Shown here: positions 26,401 through 33,442 of the stretch, one piece after another
Numbering within the stretch: the first letter of the stretch is position 1
Layout of the letters: each line of letters opens with the position of its first letter
Source: Hymenobacter lucidus
GTDB lineage: Bacteria; Bacteroidota; Bacteroidia; Cytophagales; Hymenobacteraceae
DNA: 64,000 bases
Direction: 5' to 3'
Assembly: GCF_020447265.1 (NCBI RefSeq)
Contig: NZ_JAJADR010000003.1
Coordinates: 186,001-250,000 of the forward strand
The notes under the pieces: generated by a model
Database searches by the model: none
What the model saw: only the letters and a program-made list of their open reading frames with translations
Told to the model about the DNA's origin: nothing
Made by a program: the position numbers and the translations under genes

Positions 26401-27915
26401 GTGCAGCGCGTGTTGCAGGTGTTCGGCAACTTTGTTGCCGGCAACAACCTGACGCTGCTTTCCAACGCCAGCGGCACGGCTACGGTCGTAAACCAGGGCT
26501 CGGGCGTTGTCACCGGTACCGTGGTTGTGCAGCGCTACATTGCGGGCAACAACGCGGGGCTCGGCTACCGCCACTACTCCTCCCCGATTCAGAATGCTAC
26601 CGTTTCGGAGTTCATTACACCGGGCTATACGCCGGTGGTAAACCCGGATTATAACACGGTGGGCAACACCGTTACGCCTTTCCCAACGGTATTCGGTTAC
26701 GACCAAGCCCGCGTGACGACCAGCGGCAACCCTGCCCCAGAAGACTTCGAGAAGGGTTTCTTCTCGCCGGCTTCTCTGGCCGATCCGCTAACGGCGGGCC
26801 GGGGCTACACGGTCAACATTCCCGGCACGGAAACGGTGGACTTCGCCGGTACGCTCAACAACGGTCCTATTGCCGTCGGTAGCCTGAGCCGGGGCACCCA
26901 AACCGAATCGGGCTGGCAGCTGCTGGGCAACCCCTATCCTTCGCCCATCGACTGGGACCTGGTGGGCCGCACCAACGTGGACGGCGCGGTGTACGTGTAC
27001 CGCTCCAGCGGGCCGTATGAGGGCACCTATTCGAGCTACGTGGCCGGTAGCGGCGGCGTAGGCATCAACGGCGGCACCGACCAGATTGCGCTGGGCCAGG
27101 GCTTCTTTGTACGCGTGAGCACCCCAAACACGACCAACGGCCAAGTAAGCTTTGCCAACGTGGTGCGTGTGACGGATGGTAGCAGCCCGGTGTTCCAGCG
27201 TGGCACGGCCGCCACCGACGCCTCGGTACGCCTGGAGCTGCGCGGCAGCACCGGCCCGGCCGATGAGGCGCTGGTGTACTTCAACACAGGCGCTACCGCC
27301 GCCTTCGACCCTGCCTTCGATGCCTACAAGCTCACGGCCAGCGGGGCCCCGATGCTGGCCACAGCAACGAGCAACGACGTGCGCCTGTCCATCAACGCCC
27401 TGCCCGCTTTGACCTCGGCCGACGTGACCATTCCGCTGCGACTGGAAGTAGCCCAGGCCGGCACCTACTCGCTGCGCGCCTCGGCCCTGCTGAACCTGCC
27501 GACCGGCACTTACGCCTACCTGCGCGACGCCCAGACCGGCGCGGTAGTTGACCTGGCCCAGCAGGCCAGCTATTCGTTTACGACCAGCGCCGGCACGCAG
27601 GCCCCGCGCTTCACGCTGCTACTCACGCAGGCCAAAGTGCTGGCTTCGGCCTCGGCCACGCTGGCCCAGCAGGTGAGCATTTACCCCAACCCAGCCCAGC
27701 AAACGGTGTTTATCAGCCTGCCCACCGCCCTGCGCCAGCAGGCCGTGGCCGCCACGCTGGTGAATAGCCTGGGCCAGGTGGTACTGCGCCACACGCTGCC
27801 CGCCCGCGCCACCGACAACCAGGCCCTGCCGCTCAGCGGTGTAAGCAAGGGCGTGTATACGCTGCGGCTGCTGACGGCCGAGGGCGTGGTCAATAAGCGC
27901 CTCGTGGTTGAATAA
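23467..27915 (+). CDS. Very large secreted protein with three DUF4394 domains and T9SS type A sorting domain
   Basis: 1482 residues from ATG 23467; the TTG at 23410 is rejected because it delays the signal peptide (LRRTTLAAALLLAGAPAATAQ). Three DUF4394 domains follow in tandem, starting near residues 40, 335 and 598. Each has the same hallmarks: ALGYN, a segment like VGFDFNPTVDRIRVV, and NYRLNPNDG. Around residue 858 there is a WTGAIDTDWGKAGNWSPAQVPQAADNVTIPN module common in Bacteroidota adhesin-like proteins. Residues from about 1400 (SIYPNPAQQTVFISLP ... GVYTLRLLTAEGVVNKRLVVE) form the sorting domain. A near-consensus -7 element (TAGCTTTC) lies near 23373. Probably a cell-surface protein; function unknown. 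Confidence 0.9.
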   Translation: MPIPLLLPAAPAADPTCWLRRTTLAAALLLAGAPAATAQTVFGLSGTDLTSIELTSPTTRTRKTITGLTPGMVLVGIDFRPATGQLYALGYNGAGLAQLYTINYNSPLAVNQAPATAIGSTQPLALGTATDRIGFDFNPTVDRIRVVSTNDANYRLNPNDGTITANDDALAYTTTAVPADPNAGQNPYIGAAAYTNSFIGATATTLYTVDEQRSVLTIQAPPNDGTLNTVTTISVPVPLNTPGVSADLDIYTNPTTRAQKAYLSINAPDPDPARTGQFITALYALNLTNGTLTLEGGIGGGSPFDPPTNANPFPGITDIAIGINRTAPTPSGQLLYAVTTTGNLISFNSGQPGFLLSSTAITGLTAGQTLVGTDFRPNTGQLFGLGYDPASRTGRLYIIDRSTAVATPVGAAAVPLDLGTTPAALNGIGFDFNPTVDRIRVTGLTTRNYRLNPNNGVVTTDGDLNFVSGATGTPTIGAVAYTNSYVGSTSTTLYDIDDVRNQLFIQSNPNLGQLTAAGATGLLPSSGAVNDLDFYFDAATQANRGFLVSNADAATTTTTFSTLYSLDPSTGASPLGVIGLGIPVRDVTAFLAPLTQPNLIGRLIYGVAGGNLVSFDSGAPNNIRTAVNITGLPADGSQVLAGIDFRPLDGQLFALGYNATAQTGQLYTLDLSTGALTPVGGLNTYSLGAASGVGFDFNPVADRIRIVGSNGNNYRLNPADGILATASDGPTGRALSGAAYTNNDNNAATGTALYAYDQSTNQVVLINDPNTALSITNIGSSNTAVNTATGVEFDIYSDLANPALPNNSAFAAAAPNGVTSESLWEVSLTTGAFNQLGRIGSGSNLSGMAAFLTPAFSGLTWTGAIDTDWGKAGNWSPAQVPQAADNVTIPNTTNDPVVSSAFVVNSVTLGSGATLTSADGSLLTINGNFTNNGGTTLGSLTGRVSFGGPSGQVISGTTTFFTNLSVGTPLLTATGPVQVQRVLQVFGNFVAGNNLTLLSNASGTATVVNQGSGVVTGTVVVQRYIAGNNAGLGYRHYSSPIQNATVSEFITPGYTPVVNPDYNTVGNTVTPFPTVFGYDQARVTTSGNPAPEDFEKGFFSPASLADPLTAGRGYTVNIPGTETVDFAGTLNNGPIAVGSLSRGTQTESGWQLLGNPYPSPIDWDLVGRTNVDGAVYVYRSSGPYEGTYSSYVAGSGGVGINGGTDQIALGQGFFVRVSTPNTTNGQVSFANVVRVTDGSSPVFQRGTAATDASVRLELRGSTGPADEALVYFNTGATAAFDPAFDAYKLTASGAPMLATATSNDVRLSINALPALTSADVTIPLRLEVAQAGTYSLRASALLNLPTGTYAYLRDAQTGAVVDLAQQASYSFTTSAGTQAPRFTLLLTQAKVLASASATLAQQVSIYPNPAQQTVFISLPTALRQQAVAATLVNSLGQVVLRHTLPARATDNQALPLSGVSKGVYTLRLLTAEGVVNKRLVVE

Positions 27916-27998
27916 ACGGGGTTACATACGGCTCCCGGCCGGCGTGGTGCCGACTGGGAGCCGATGGCCCCTTTCCTTTCATCTTTTGCCTCTTTCTT

Positions 27999-28211
27999 AT
28001 GAAGCATATAGTCACTGTATTGCGCTTGTCCGGCGCCGTTGTTTTCGTTAGCCTGCTCAGCAGCCTCGAGCAGCCAGCGTACGCCCAGGGCCCCGGCAAC
28101 GGCGGCCCCCGCCCCGCCGACACCGTGCCCATCGATGGCGGCGTGTCGCTGCTGCTGGCCGCCGGAGCCGCCTACGGGCTGCGGCGACTGCGCCAGTCGA
28201 AATCCCGCTAA
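27999..28211 (+). CDS. PID-CTERM sorting-tail small protein
   Basis: 70 residues: signal peptide (VLRLSGAVVFVSLLSSLEQPAYAQ), a short Gly/Pro linker, then the tripartite tail DTVPIDGGVSLLLAAGAAYGLRRLRQ, that is PID motif, hydrophobic helix and basic end. This is the PID-CTERM signal of Bacteroidota, thought to be handled by an exosortase-like enzyme. Almost nothing is left of the protein once both signals are removed. It follows the large T9SS protein by 83 bp on the same strand. Confidence 0.85.
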   Translation: MKHIVTVLRLSGAVVFVSLLSSLEQPAYAQGPGNGGPRPADTVPIDGGVSLLLAAGAAYGLRRLRQSKSR

Positions 28212-28346
28212 GCTCTGCCGGACGAATTGCTCCGGTCTGAATCGGGAGCGAAGTAAAACCAGCACGTCATGTCGACCATTCTGCGCATCAAGCAGAGAGG
28301 AGGCATGACGTTTTTTTTGATATGCTCATTCAGTAAGCACAGCCGC

Positions 28347-29051
28347 TCAGCCCAGCACTTCCTCTACACGCTGGCGAAACAGCCGGCCGATGGGCAGCTC
28401 TTGGGCGGCTACTTCGATGTGCCGGGCGCTGTAGGTACGCACCTTGTCGAGGGCTACGATAAAGGAGCGGTGAATGCGCAGAAAATTGCTTTCCGAGAGC
28501 TTTTCCTCCATGCCGTTGATGGTTTGCTTTACTACCAGCGGCGGCCCCTGCGCGGTGTGAATCTTGACGTAATCCTTGAGGCCCTCCACGTAGAGCACGT
28601 CGCGCAGCACTACTTTCACCATTTTCCGGTCGATGCGGAAATACAGGAAGGCGTCGGGGTTGGTGGGGCTGGCGGGGTGGGCAGCCTCAGCCGACTGGTC
28701 GGTTTTGCCGGCTTTGGCCACGGCCTTCAGAAACCGCTCCAGCGACACGGGCTTGAGCAGGTAGTCCACGGCGTTCAGCTCGAACCCCTCGTAGGCGTAG
28801 TCGCGGTAGGCGGTGGTGAAGATAACCTGGGGCGGGTGGCGCAGGCTGCGCAGAAAGTCGGTGCCGAGCATCTTGGGCATCTTGATGTCGAGAAACAGCA
28901 AATCCACGGGCTGCTGCTGCAGCACGTCGAAAGCCTGTAGGGCATTGCCGCAGGTGGCCACCAGCTCCAAGTGGCTTACTTCCTGAATGTAGGACTGGAG
29001 CACCTCCAGGGCCGGGGGCTCGTCGTCGACGAGTAAGCACCGCAGTTTCAT
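28347..29051 (-). CDS. LytTR-type response regulator
   Basis: 234 residues from ATG 29051 (MKLRCLLVDDEPPALEVLQ). The receiver domain has the acidic pair DD9-10, phospho-acceptor Asp55 (LLFLDIKMP), Thr (VIFTTAYRDYAYEGF) and Lys (YLLKPVSLERFLKAV). The C-terminal LytTR DNA-binding domain (FLYFRIDRKMVKVVLRDVLYVEGLKDYVKIHT ... FLRIHRSFIVALDKV) follows a short linker. It is the last gene of a three-gene operon with two LytS-type kinases, 7 bp downstream of the degenerate one. A direct repeat of LytTR-site type precedes the operon (31457-31486), suggesting autoregulation. Confidence 0.93.
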   Translation of the reverse strand: MKLRCLLVDDEPPALEVLQSYIQEVSHLELVATCGNALQAFDVLQQQPVDLLFLDIKMPKMLGTDFLRSLRHPPQVIFTTAYRDYAYEGFELNAVDYLLKPVSLERFLKAVAKAGKTDQSAEAAHPASPTNPDAFLYFRIDRKMVKVVLRDVLYVEGLKDYVKIHTAQGPPLVVKQTINGMEEKLSESNFLRIHRSFIVALDKVRTYSARHIEVAAQELPIGRLFRQRVEEVLG

Positions 29052-29058
29052 GGGCTCG

Positions 29059-30186
29059 TTAGCTAAGCGTGGAAGAATATTGGGCGGCCTCGGGCCGCGC
29101 CGGCAAGACGGCGGCTCTAGCGGCCACAGCAGCCGGGCGCGGCGCCGGCGGGAGTTGCAGATGAAGCACGGCAAGGAAAGTATCGGGCTCGGTGAGCACC
29201 TTTAGCTCGTGGCGGCCGGGATACAGCAGGACCAGCCGCTGCCGGATGACCTGCAGCCCGTCGTCGGCAGGCACCTCACTGGCCCGGCTACTGATTACTT
29301 TCAGCACAATTCCGCTGGCTTTAGCTACCAGATCAATGCTGACCCAGGGGCATTCTACCGGCGCCTGCGTGCCTAGCCGGAAGGCATTTTCGAGGAAGGG
29401 CAGCAGTACGAGCGGGGCAATGCGGTGGGCCTCCAGCGGCCCGCTGCAGCTGAGCGACACCTCGACGCGGCCTCCGAGCCGCAGCTTTTCCAGGGCCACG
29501 TAGTGCCGCAGCATCTCCACCTCGTCGGCCAGCGGTACAGCCTCGCGCGGGCTTTCGTAGAGCATGTAGCGTAGCAGGCCGGCCAGCTCCAGTACCACCC
29601 CGGGCGCGGCGGCCGATTTGGCCCCGGTGAGCTGACGCAGCGCGTGCAGGGTATCGAAGAGAAAGGCCGGCTGAAGCTGGGCCTTGAGCAGCTCTAGCTC
29701 GGTGCATAGCTGCTGCTGCCTCAGCTGCGCCCCGAGTTGCCGCTGCTCGTACCAGCCATCGGCCACCTTGACTGCCACGGCTACGCCGGCCGTTACCAAG
29801 GTCATGAAAAAGGTGTAATTCAGGCCCCAGTAGCCGGCCGGGTGCGTAGGCGCCACAGGTTGGATGTCAAACAAACCGGGCTGCACAATTAAATCAAAAA
29901 ACGCGCGCGTCGTGATGGTTACCAGCGCGCAGCCCATTAGCCAGCCAGCCAGCAGCAGAAAGAAAAGGCTGGTTTGCCGCTGCCGCAGCAGCCGGGGCAA
30001 GATCCAGTAGAGAAGCGAGTAGGTGGTCAGCAGCGAGGCGGGCAGCTGGTTGAAGAGCAGGCCCCACCCGTAGAGCTTGGTTCCCCGGAGCCAATAGGCG
30101 GGCAACTGAATCAGAAGGCTGATGGCTAGCACGCCCAGCCAGAACAACCCGTGCCGCACAACCCGGTGTTGGAGCCACGCTTTCAT
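29059..30186 (-). CDS. Degenerate LytS/YehU-type histidine kinase (probable pseudokinase)
   Basis: 375 residues with four transmembrane helices in the N-terminal half, then the His_kinase segment. The consensus LKAQxxPHFLFNTLN reads LKAQLQPAFLFDTLHAL: the phospho-acceptor His is Ala174 (codon GCC at 29665-29667) and the following Asn is Asp. The ATP-binding part is also off consensus: N-box LLPFLENAFRLGTQ keeps ENAF, but the G-box reads DDGLQVIRQRLVLLYPG without GIGL. It starts 4 bp inside the end of the intact kinase gene (ATGA overlap). It may act as a dimer partner or sensor for the intact kinase rather than as an enzyme. Confidence 0.85.
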   Translation of the reverse strand: MKAWLQHRVVRHGLFWLGVLAISLLIQLPAYWLRGTKLYGWGLLFNQLPASLLTTYSLLYWILPRLLRQRQTSLFFLLLAGWLMGCALVTITTRAFFDLIVQPGLFDIQPVAPTHPAGYWGLNYTFFMTLVTAGVAVAVKVADGWYEQRQLGAQLRQQQLCTELELLKAQLQPAFLFDTLHALRQLTGAKSAAAPGVVLELAGLLRYMLYESPREAVPLADEVEMLRHYVALEKLRLGGRVEVSLSCSGPLEAHRIAPLVLLPFLENAFRLGTQAPVECPWVSIDLVAKASGIVLKVISSRASEVPADDGLQVIRQRLVLLYPGRHELKVLTEPDTFLAVLHLQLPPAPRPAAVAARAAVLPARPEAAQYSSTLS

Positions 30187-31382
30187 GAGCGGGGCAGGCT
30201 GGCGGCTTCTAAAACCAGGTGCGCCGGCTCAGGCCGCCGCACTTTCAGACGGTCAGGAATGGCTGTCGGCAAGCGCCCCGGCTCCGACGCAGTAGCCGCC
30301 GGTAGCGCAGGAAGCTCCAGCAGCAGCCCCACGGTAAACGTGTCGGGGTGAGCTTCGATGGTGAGCTGGTGGCGCTGCGGGTAAAGCAGTTGCAGACGCT
30401 GCCGCACGTTGCGCAGGCCGATGCCCGGGGAACCAGCCGCCGCATCCGCATTTTTGGTATTGGTAATAACACAGCTGAACCGGCTACCTTCCACGGCCAG
30501 CGCAATACGAATATGGGCTTGCCCCACCTGCTCGGCCGAGCCGTGCTTAAACGCATTTTCGACCAAGGGCAACAGCAAAAGCGGCGCTATCCGGCCCTGT
30601 GCCGGAATGTCCTCCGCCTCGAAGACCAGCGTGAGCCGGGCGCCGTAGCGCAGCTGCTGCAGGGCAATGTAGTTGCGGAGCAGCGCTACTTCGTCGGCCA
30701 GGGCCACCGAGGGGGCACTGCCTTGCTTGACCACGAAATCCAGCAGTCCGGTGAGGCGCTCCACCACCACCGGCGCCTGATCCGACTGCCGCAGGGTGAG
30801 GGCGTAGAGGTTGTTGAGCGTATTGAAGAGGAAATGCGGGTGAATCTGGGCTTTGAGCAGTTGCAGCTCGGCCTGGTAATTTTCCTGGCTTAGCACCACG
30901 TTGGCCAGCTCTTTTTGCCGCCACTGCCGGTACACGCGCAGGCAGGCCGCTACCCCGGCAATGAGCAGCGTAGGCATGTGGCTGCCGGTAGCCAGCACAT
31001 TATGAAAATCCGGAAACGGCGACACAATGCCTGCGCGCAACGGCACGAGCACGAAAAACCGCAAGGCAAAGGTTAGCCCCAGCGCCAACCAAAACCACAG
31101 CGTAACCAACAGCAGGAAACGTCCCCGGCGCGGAGTGCTACCCCAGAGTAGGGGCAACACGCCATACAATAGCGCGTAGATGGCCGGCACCTGGGTGCCC
31201 ACCACAATGAGCAGTGAGTCGCGCAGGGCCAGGCCCCAATCGGCAGTTTGGCGGCACACTACGATGAACAGCCACATCAGAAAAGCGGTGTTGGCCAGCC
31301 AGAACAGGCCGTGCCGCAGTAGCCAGTGCTCGTCGAGGGCCCGCACTAGGCGGGGCAAGCCTTTTTTCTCCGTCGTTGCCAT
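30183..31382 (-). CDS. LytS/YehU-type sensor histidine kinase (intact)
   Basis: 399 residues from ATG 31382 (MATTEKKGLPRLVRALDEHWLLRHGLFWLANTAFLMWL); the frame to 31475 is rejected as it runs into the operator region. Four transmembrane helices come first, then the His_kinase motif LKAQIHPHFLFNTLNNLYALTLR with the acceptor His. The N-box LLPLVENAFKHG and G-box GIGLRNVRQRLQLLYP are both intact. First gene of the three-gene operon, overlapping the degenerate paralogue by 4 bp. A -7-like TATCTTTA lies at 31407-31414. Confidence 0.9.
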   Translation of the reverse strand: MATTEKKGLPRLVRALDEHWLLRHGLFWLANTAFLMWLFIVVCRQTADWGLALRDSLLIVVGTQVPAIYALLYGVLPLLWGSTPRRGRFLLLVTLWFWLALGLTFALRFFVLVPLRAGIVSPFPDFHNVLATGSHMPTLLIAGVAACLRVYRQWRQKELANVVLSQENYQAELQLLKAQIHPHFLFNTLNNLYALTLRQSDQAPVVVERLTGLLDFVVKQGSAPSVALADEVALLRNYIALQQLRYGARLTLVFEAEDIPAQGRIAPLLLLPLVENAFKHGSAEQVGQAHIRIALAVEGSRFSCVITNTKNADAAAGSPGIGLRNVRQRLQLLYPQRHQLTIEAHPDTFTVGLLLELPALPAATASEPGRLPTAIPDRLKVRRPEPAHLVLEAASLPRS

Positions 31383-31456
31383 ACGTCTTCTTGCCGGTGG
31401 TCTACTTAAAGATACCGTTTCCGGCGCAGGTAATACTCTGCCAATCTGCTTTATAG

Positions 31457-31486
31457 ACCAACGACTACGCGGCATCGACCAACGAC
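31457..31486 (-). promoter_or_regulatory. Candidate LytTR operator (9-bp direct repeat, 12-bp spacer)
   Basis: Read on the minus strand: GTCGTTGGT-N12-GTCGTTGGT. Two identical 9-bp copies start 21 bp apart, the spacing of sites bound by LytTR-domain dimers (for example AlgR-like CCGTTCGTC). They lie about 45-75 bp upstream of the -7-like TATCTTTA and 75-105 bp upstream of the first kinase gene, as expected for an activator. Confidence 0.6.
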
Positions 31487-31511
31487 CGATACGTCCGTTG
31501 GTCGATGCCGC
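31469..31511. promoter_or_regulatory. 16-bp perfect inverted repeat overlapping the LytTR sites
   Basis: GCGGCATCGACCAACG (31469-31484) and its exact reverse complement at 31496-31511, separated by 11 bp. The right arm places a third, inverted GTTGGT copy (TCCGTTGGT, 31494-31502). Together with the direct repeat this makes a compact three-site array between two divergent transcription units. Confidence 0.6.
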
Positions 31512-31684
31512 CGCACCGTATTGCGGCCCGCCCGCGTCGCCGGGCGAATAGGCCGGCGGCGGGGTTTTGCGCGGGCCATCTTTGGCTATGTCAACGGCCC
31601 GCTGCCGGCCCGGTGGGCCGCTGCCAGCTACCGGTCAGTGTAGCAATGCATCACCTGTTCTTTCACCCTAAACCCAGTAAAGCC

Positions 31685-32062
31685 ATGAAAACTTTCTTTC
31701 TCTTCCGCGCCCCGCTATTGCTGTTTTTCCTGTTGCTTTCCACGCTGGCCCAGGCCCAGACCACCGCCGCCCGGCTGCCCCAGGGCGGCTACTGGAACGT
31801 GGAAACCAACTTGGCCACCCGCGACTACACCATCATCCGCTTCTATAACAACCAGGACCAGCTCATTTACGAAGAAAAGCTACCCAACCTGTGCCTCGAT
31901 TTGAGCCGGGGCACCAGCCTGTGCCGCCGCACCATCGGGCAGCTCAACGGGGCTCTGCAACAGGTGCTGCACGACCCAGCCACCGCCAGCCAGACTACCA
32001 CACTGCTGGCAGGACAGCTTGGCCAGAACCGCCGGGTGCAGCGCGTGTATGCCGTGCGTTGA
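31685..32062 (+). CDS. Small secreted hypothetical protein
   Basis: 125 residues from ATG 31685 (MKTFFLFRAPLLLFFLLLSTLAQAQ), a textbook signal peptide. The mature part (about 100 residues) includes GGYWNVETNLATRDYTIIRFYNNQDQLIYEEKLPNLCLDLSRGTSLCRRTIGQLNGALQQVL with two cysteines nine residues apart. The short helical C-terminus is basic. No known family. It is divergent from the LytS operon and shares the intergenic region holding the LytTR-like sites, so it may be a target of that system. Confidence 0.75.
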   Translation: MKTFFLFRAPLLLFFLLLSTLAQAQTTAARLPQGGYWNVETNLATRDYTIIRFYNNQDQLIYEEKLPNLCLDLSRGTSLCRRTIGQLNGALQQVLHDPATASQTTTLLAGQLGQNRRVQRVYAVR

Positions 32063-32206
32063 GTGGAGCCACCAGATCCTATTAATCAGATAGCTAGGCC
32101 AGTCCAAACCAGCTGTAGCAGGAAGCGGGCCGCCGGAGTTGAGCACCACCACTTAACTACAGCTGCCCACCTGCGTATGCAGGAGCTTCCACTCAGCCCC
32201 AACCCG

Positions 32207-32629
32207 ATGACGACCAAAACCCTGCAGGCTATTGCCGAGAAGATGAAGCAGCTCGACATTGCCATGCTCACCACCGAAACCAGCCGCGGGCAGTTCAGCA
32301 GCCGGCCCATGAGCAACAACGGCGACGTGGCCTACGACGGCAACTCCTACTTCTTCACCTACGACGGCTCCCGCACGGTGCACGATATCGAGCAGAACCC
32401 GCACGTGGGCCTCACGTTCTCCGGCCCCAAACGGCTCTACATTGCCATTACCGGCCGGGCCACGCTTATTCGCCACAAGCCTACGCTGCAGAAACACTGG
32501 GTGCCCGATGTGGAGCGGTGGTTCAAGGAAGGCATCGACACGCCTGGCATCGTGCTCATTCGGGTGGAGGCTACCCGCATCAAGTACTGGCAGGACGAGG
32601 ACGAAGGCGAGCTGCACCTGCCTGGCTAG
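32207..32629 (+). CDS. Pyridoxamine 5'-phosphate oxidase-family protein (general stress protein 26-like)
   Basis: 140 residues from ATG 32207 (MTTKTLQAIAEKMKQLDIAMLTTETSRGQFSSRPM). The split-barrel FMN-binding pattern is typical of the GSP26 group: IAMLTTETSRGQFSSRPMS, then YFFTYDGSRTVHDIEQNPHVGLTFSGPKRLYIAITGRATLI and IKYWQDEDEGELHL. These proteins bind FMN or FAD and are stress-induced, with no agreed substrate. An in-frame ATG at 32177 would add ten residues. Confidence 0.85.
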   Translation: MTTKTLQAIAEKMKQLDIAMLTTETSRGQFSSRPMSNNGDVAYDGNSYFFTYDGSRTVHDIEQNPHVGLTFSGPKRLYIAITGRATLIRHKPTLQKHWVPDVERWFKEGIDTPGIVLIRVEATRIKYWQDEDEGELHLPG

Positions 32630-32655
32630 GCCGGCCGCTTAGCTGTTATTGAAGC

Positions 32656-33321
32656 TTAATCCAGGGCCTGATTCAGGAAATGAACCAGCGGCTGCAGCGC
32701 GCCGAAACCTGCCACGATCTGCTGGCTTATTTCGGGGCGCAGCAGGCTTTCATCGGGCAACGGGTGCGAGGCGGTGAAGCTTTTGAGCTTGAGGTAGCTC
32801 AGGGCCGGGTTGGCCGCGTCGTAGCCTTTGGGTGGGCGCTGCAGGCTGTGCTCCCGGCTCAGGCCGGGGAAATGCTGCCGGAAATCGGGGGTAGTGAGCA
32901 GCGCTTCAAAGGCGGGCAGGTTGTAGTCAATTTCCTGGCGCAGGGTGGCCAGGGTTTTGGCCTCGGGCATATACAAGCCCCCGGCCACAAACGAGCCGCC
33001 CGGCTCCAGATTCAGGTAGTAGCCGGCCGAGGCTGCGGCTTTGCCACCCGCATTGAACCAGGCCCCGAAGTTGTGCTTGTAGGGTGCTTTGTTGGCTGAA
33101 AAGCGGATGTCGCGGTTGAGGCGAAACACGCACTTCTTCGGCTGTAGTTGCGAGTCGGCAATGGCCGGGTCGGCGGCTTCCAGCTGACTCAGCACCTGGG
33201 TTACCAGCGCCAGAAAGTCGGCTTTGGCCGCCTCGTAGGCGGGGCGGTTGGCATCCAGCCAGGCTTTGTTGTTGTTGGCCCGAAGGTCGGTCAGGAAAGT
33301 AAGCGTAGCGGGGTGCAGCAT
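32656..33321 (-). CDS. DUF2461 (TIGR02453) family protein
   Basis: 221 residues from ATG 33321 (MLHPATLTFLTDLRANNNKAWLDANRPAYEAAKADF). The family hallmarks are all present: LxxLxxNNxKxWxxxxRxxYE at the start, FRLNRDIRFSANKAPYKHNFGAWFN in the middle, and GYYLNLEPGGSFVAGGLYMPEAKTLATLRQEID. This widespread family is uncharacterised. It is probably cytoplasmic and reads towards a convergent PNPOx-like gene. Confidence 0.88.
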   Translation of the reverse strand: MLHPATLTFLTDLRANNNKAWLDANRPAYEAAKADFLALVTQVLSQLEAADPAIADSQLQPKKCVFRLNRDIRFSANKAPYKHNFGAWFNAGGKAAASAGYYLNLEPGGSFVAGGLYMPEAKTLATLRQEIDYNLPAFEALLTTPDFRQHFPGLSREHSLQRPPKGYDAANPALSYLKLKSFTASHPLPDESLLRPEISQQIVAGFGALQPLVHFLNQALD

Positions 33322-33442
33322 GGTGGTGACGGATGAAATAGGCGGCTCAGTGACGCGCTCCGGCCCACGAAAGCCCGGCCGGGTGGCCAATATGGGGAAT
33401 AACCGGGAATCAGCCGGCTATTCCTCCTACTGAGCCTGGCCA

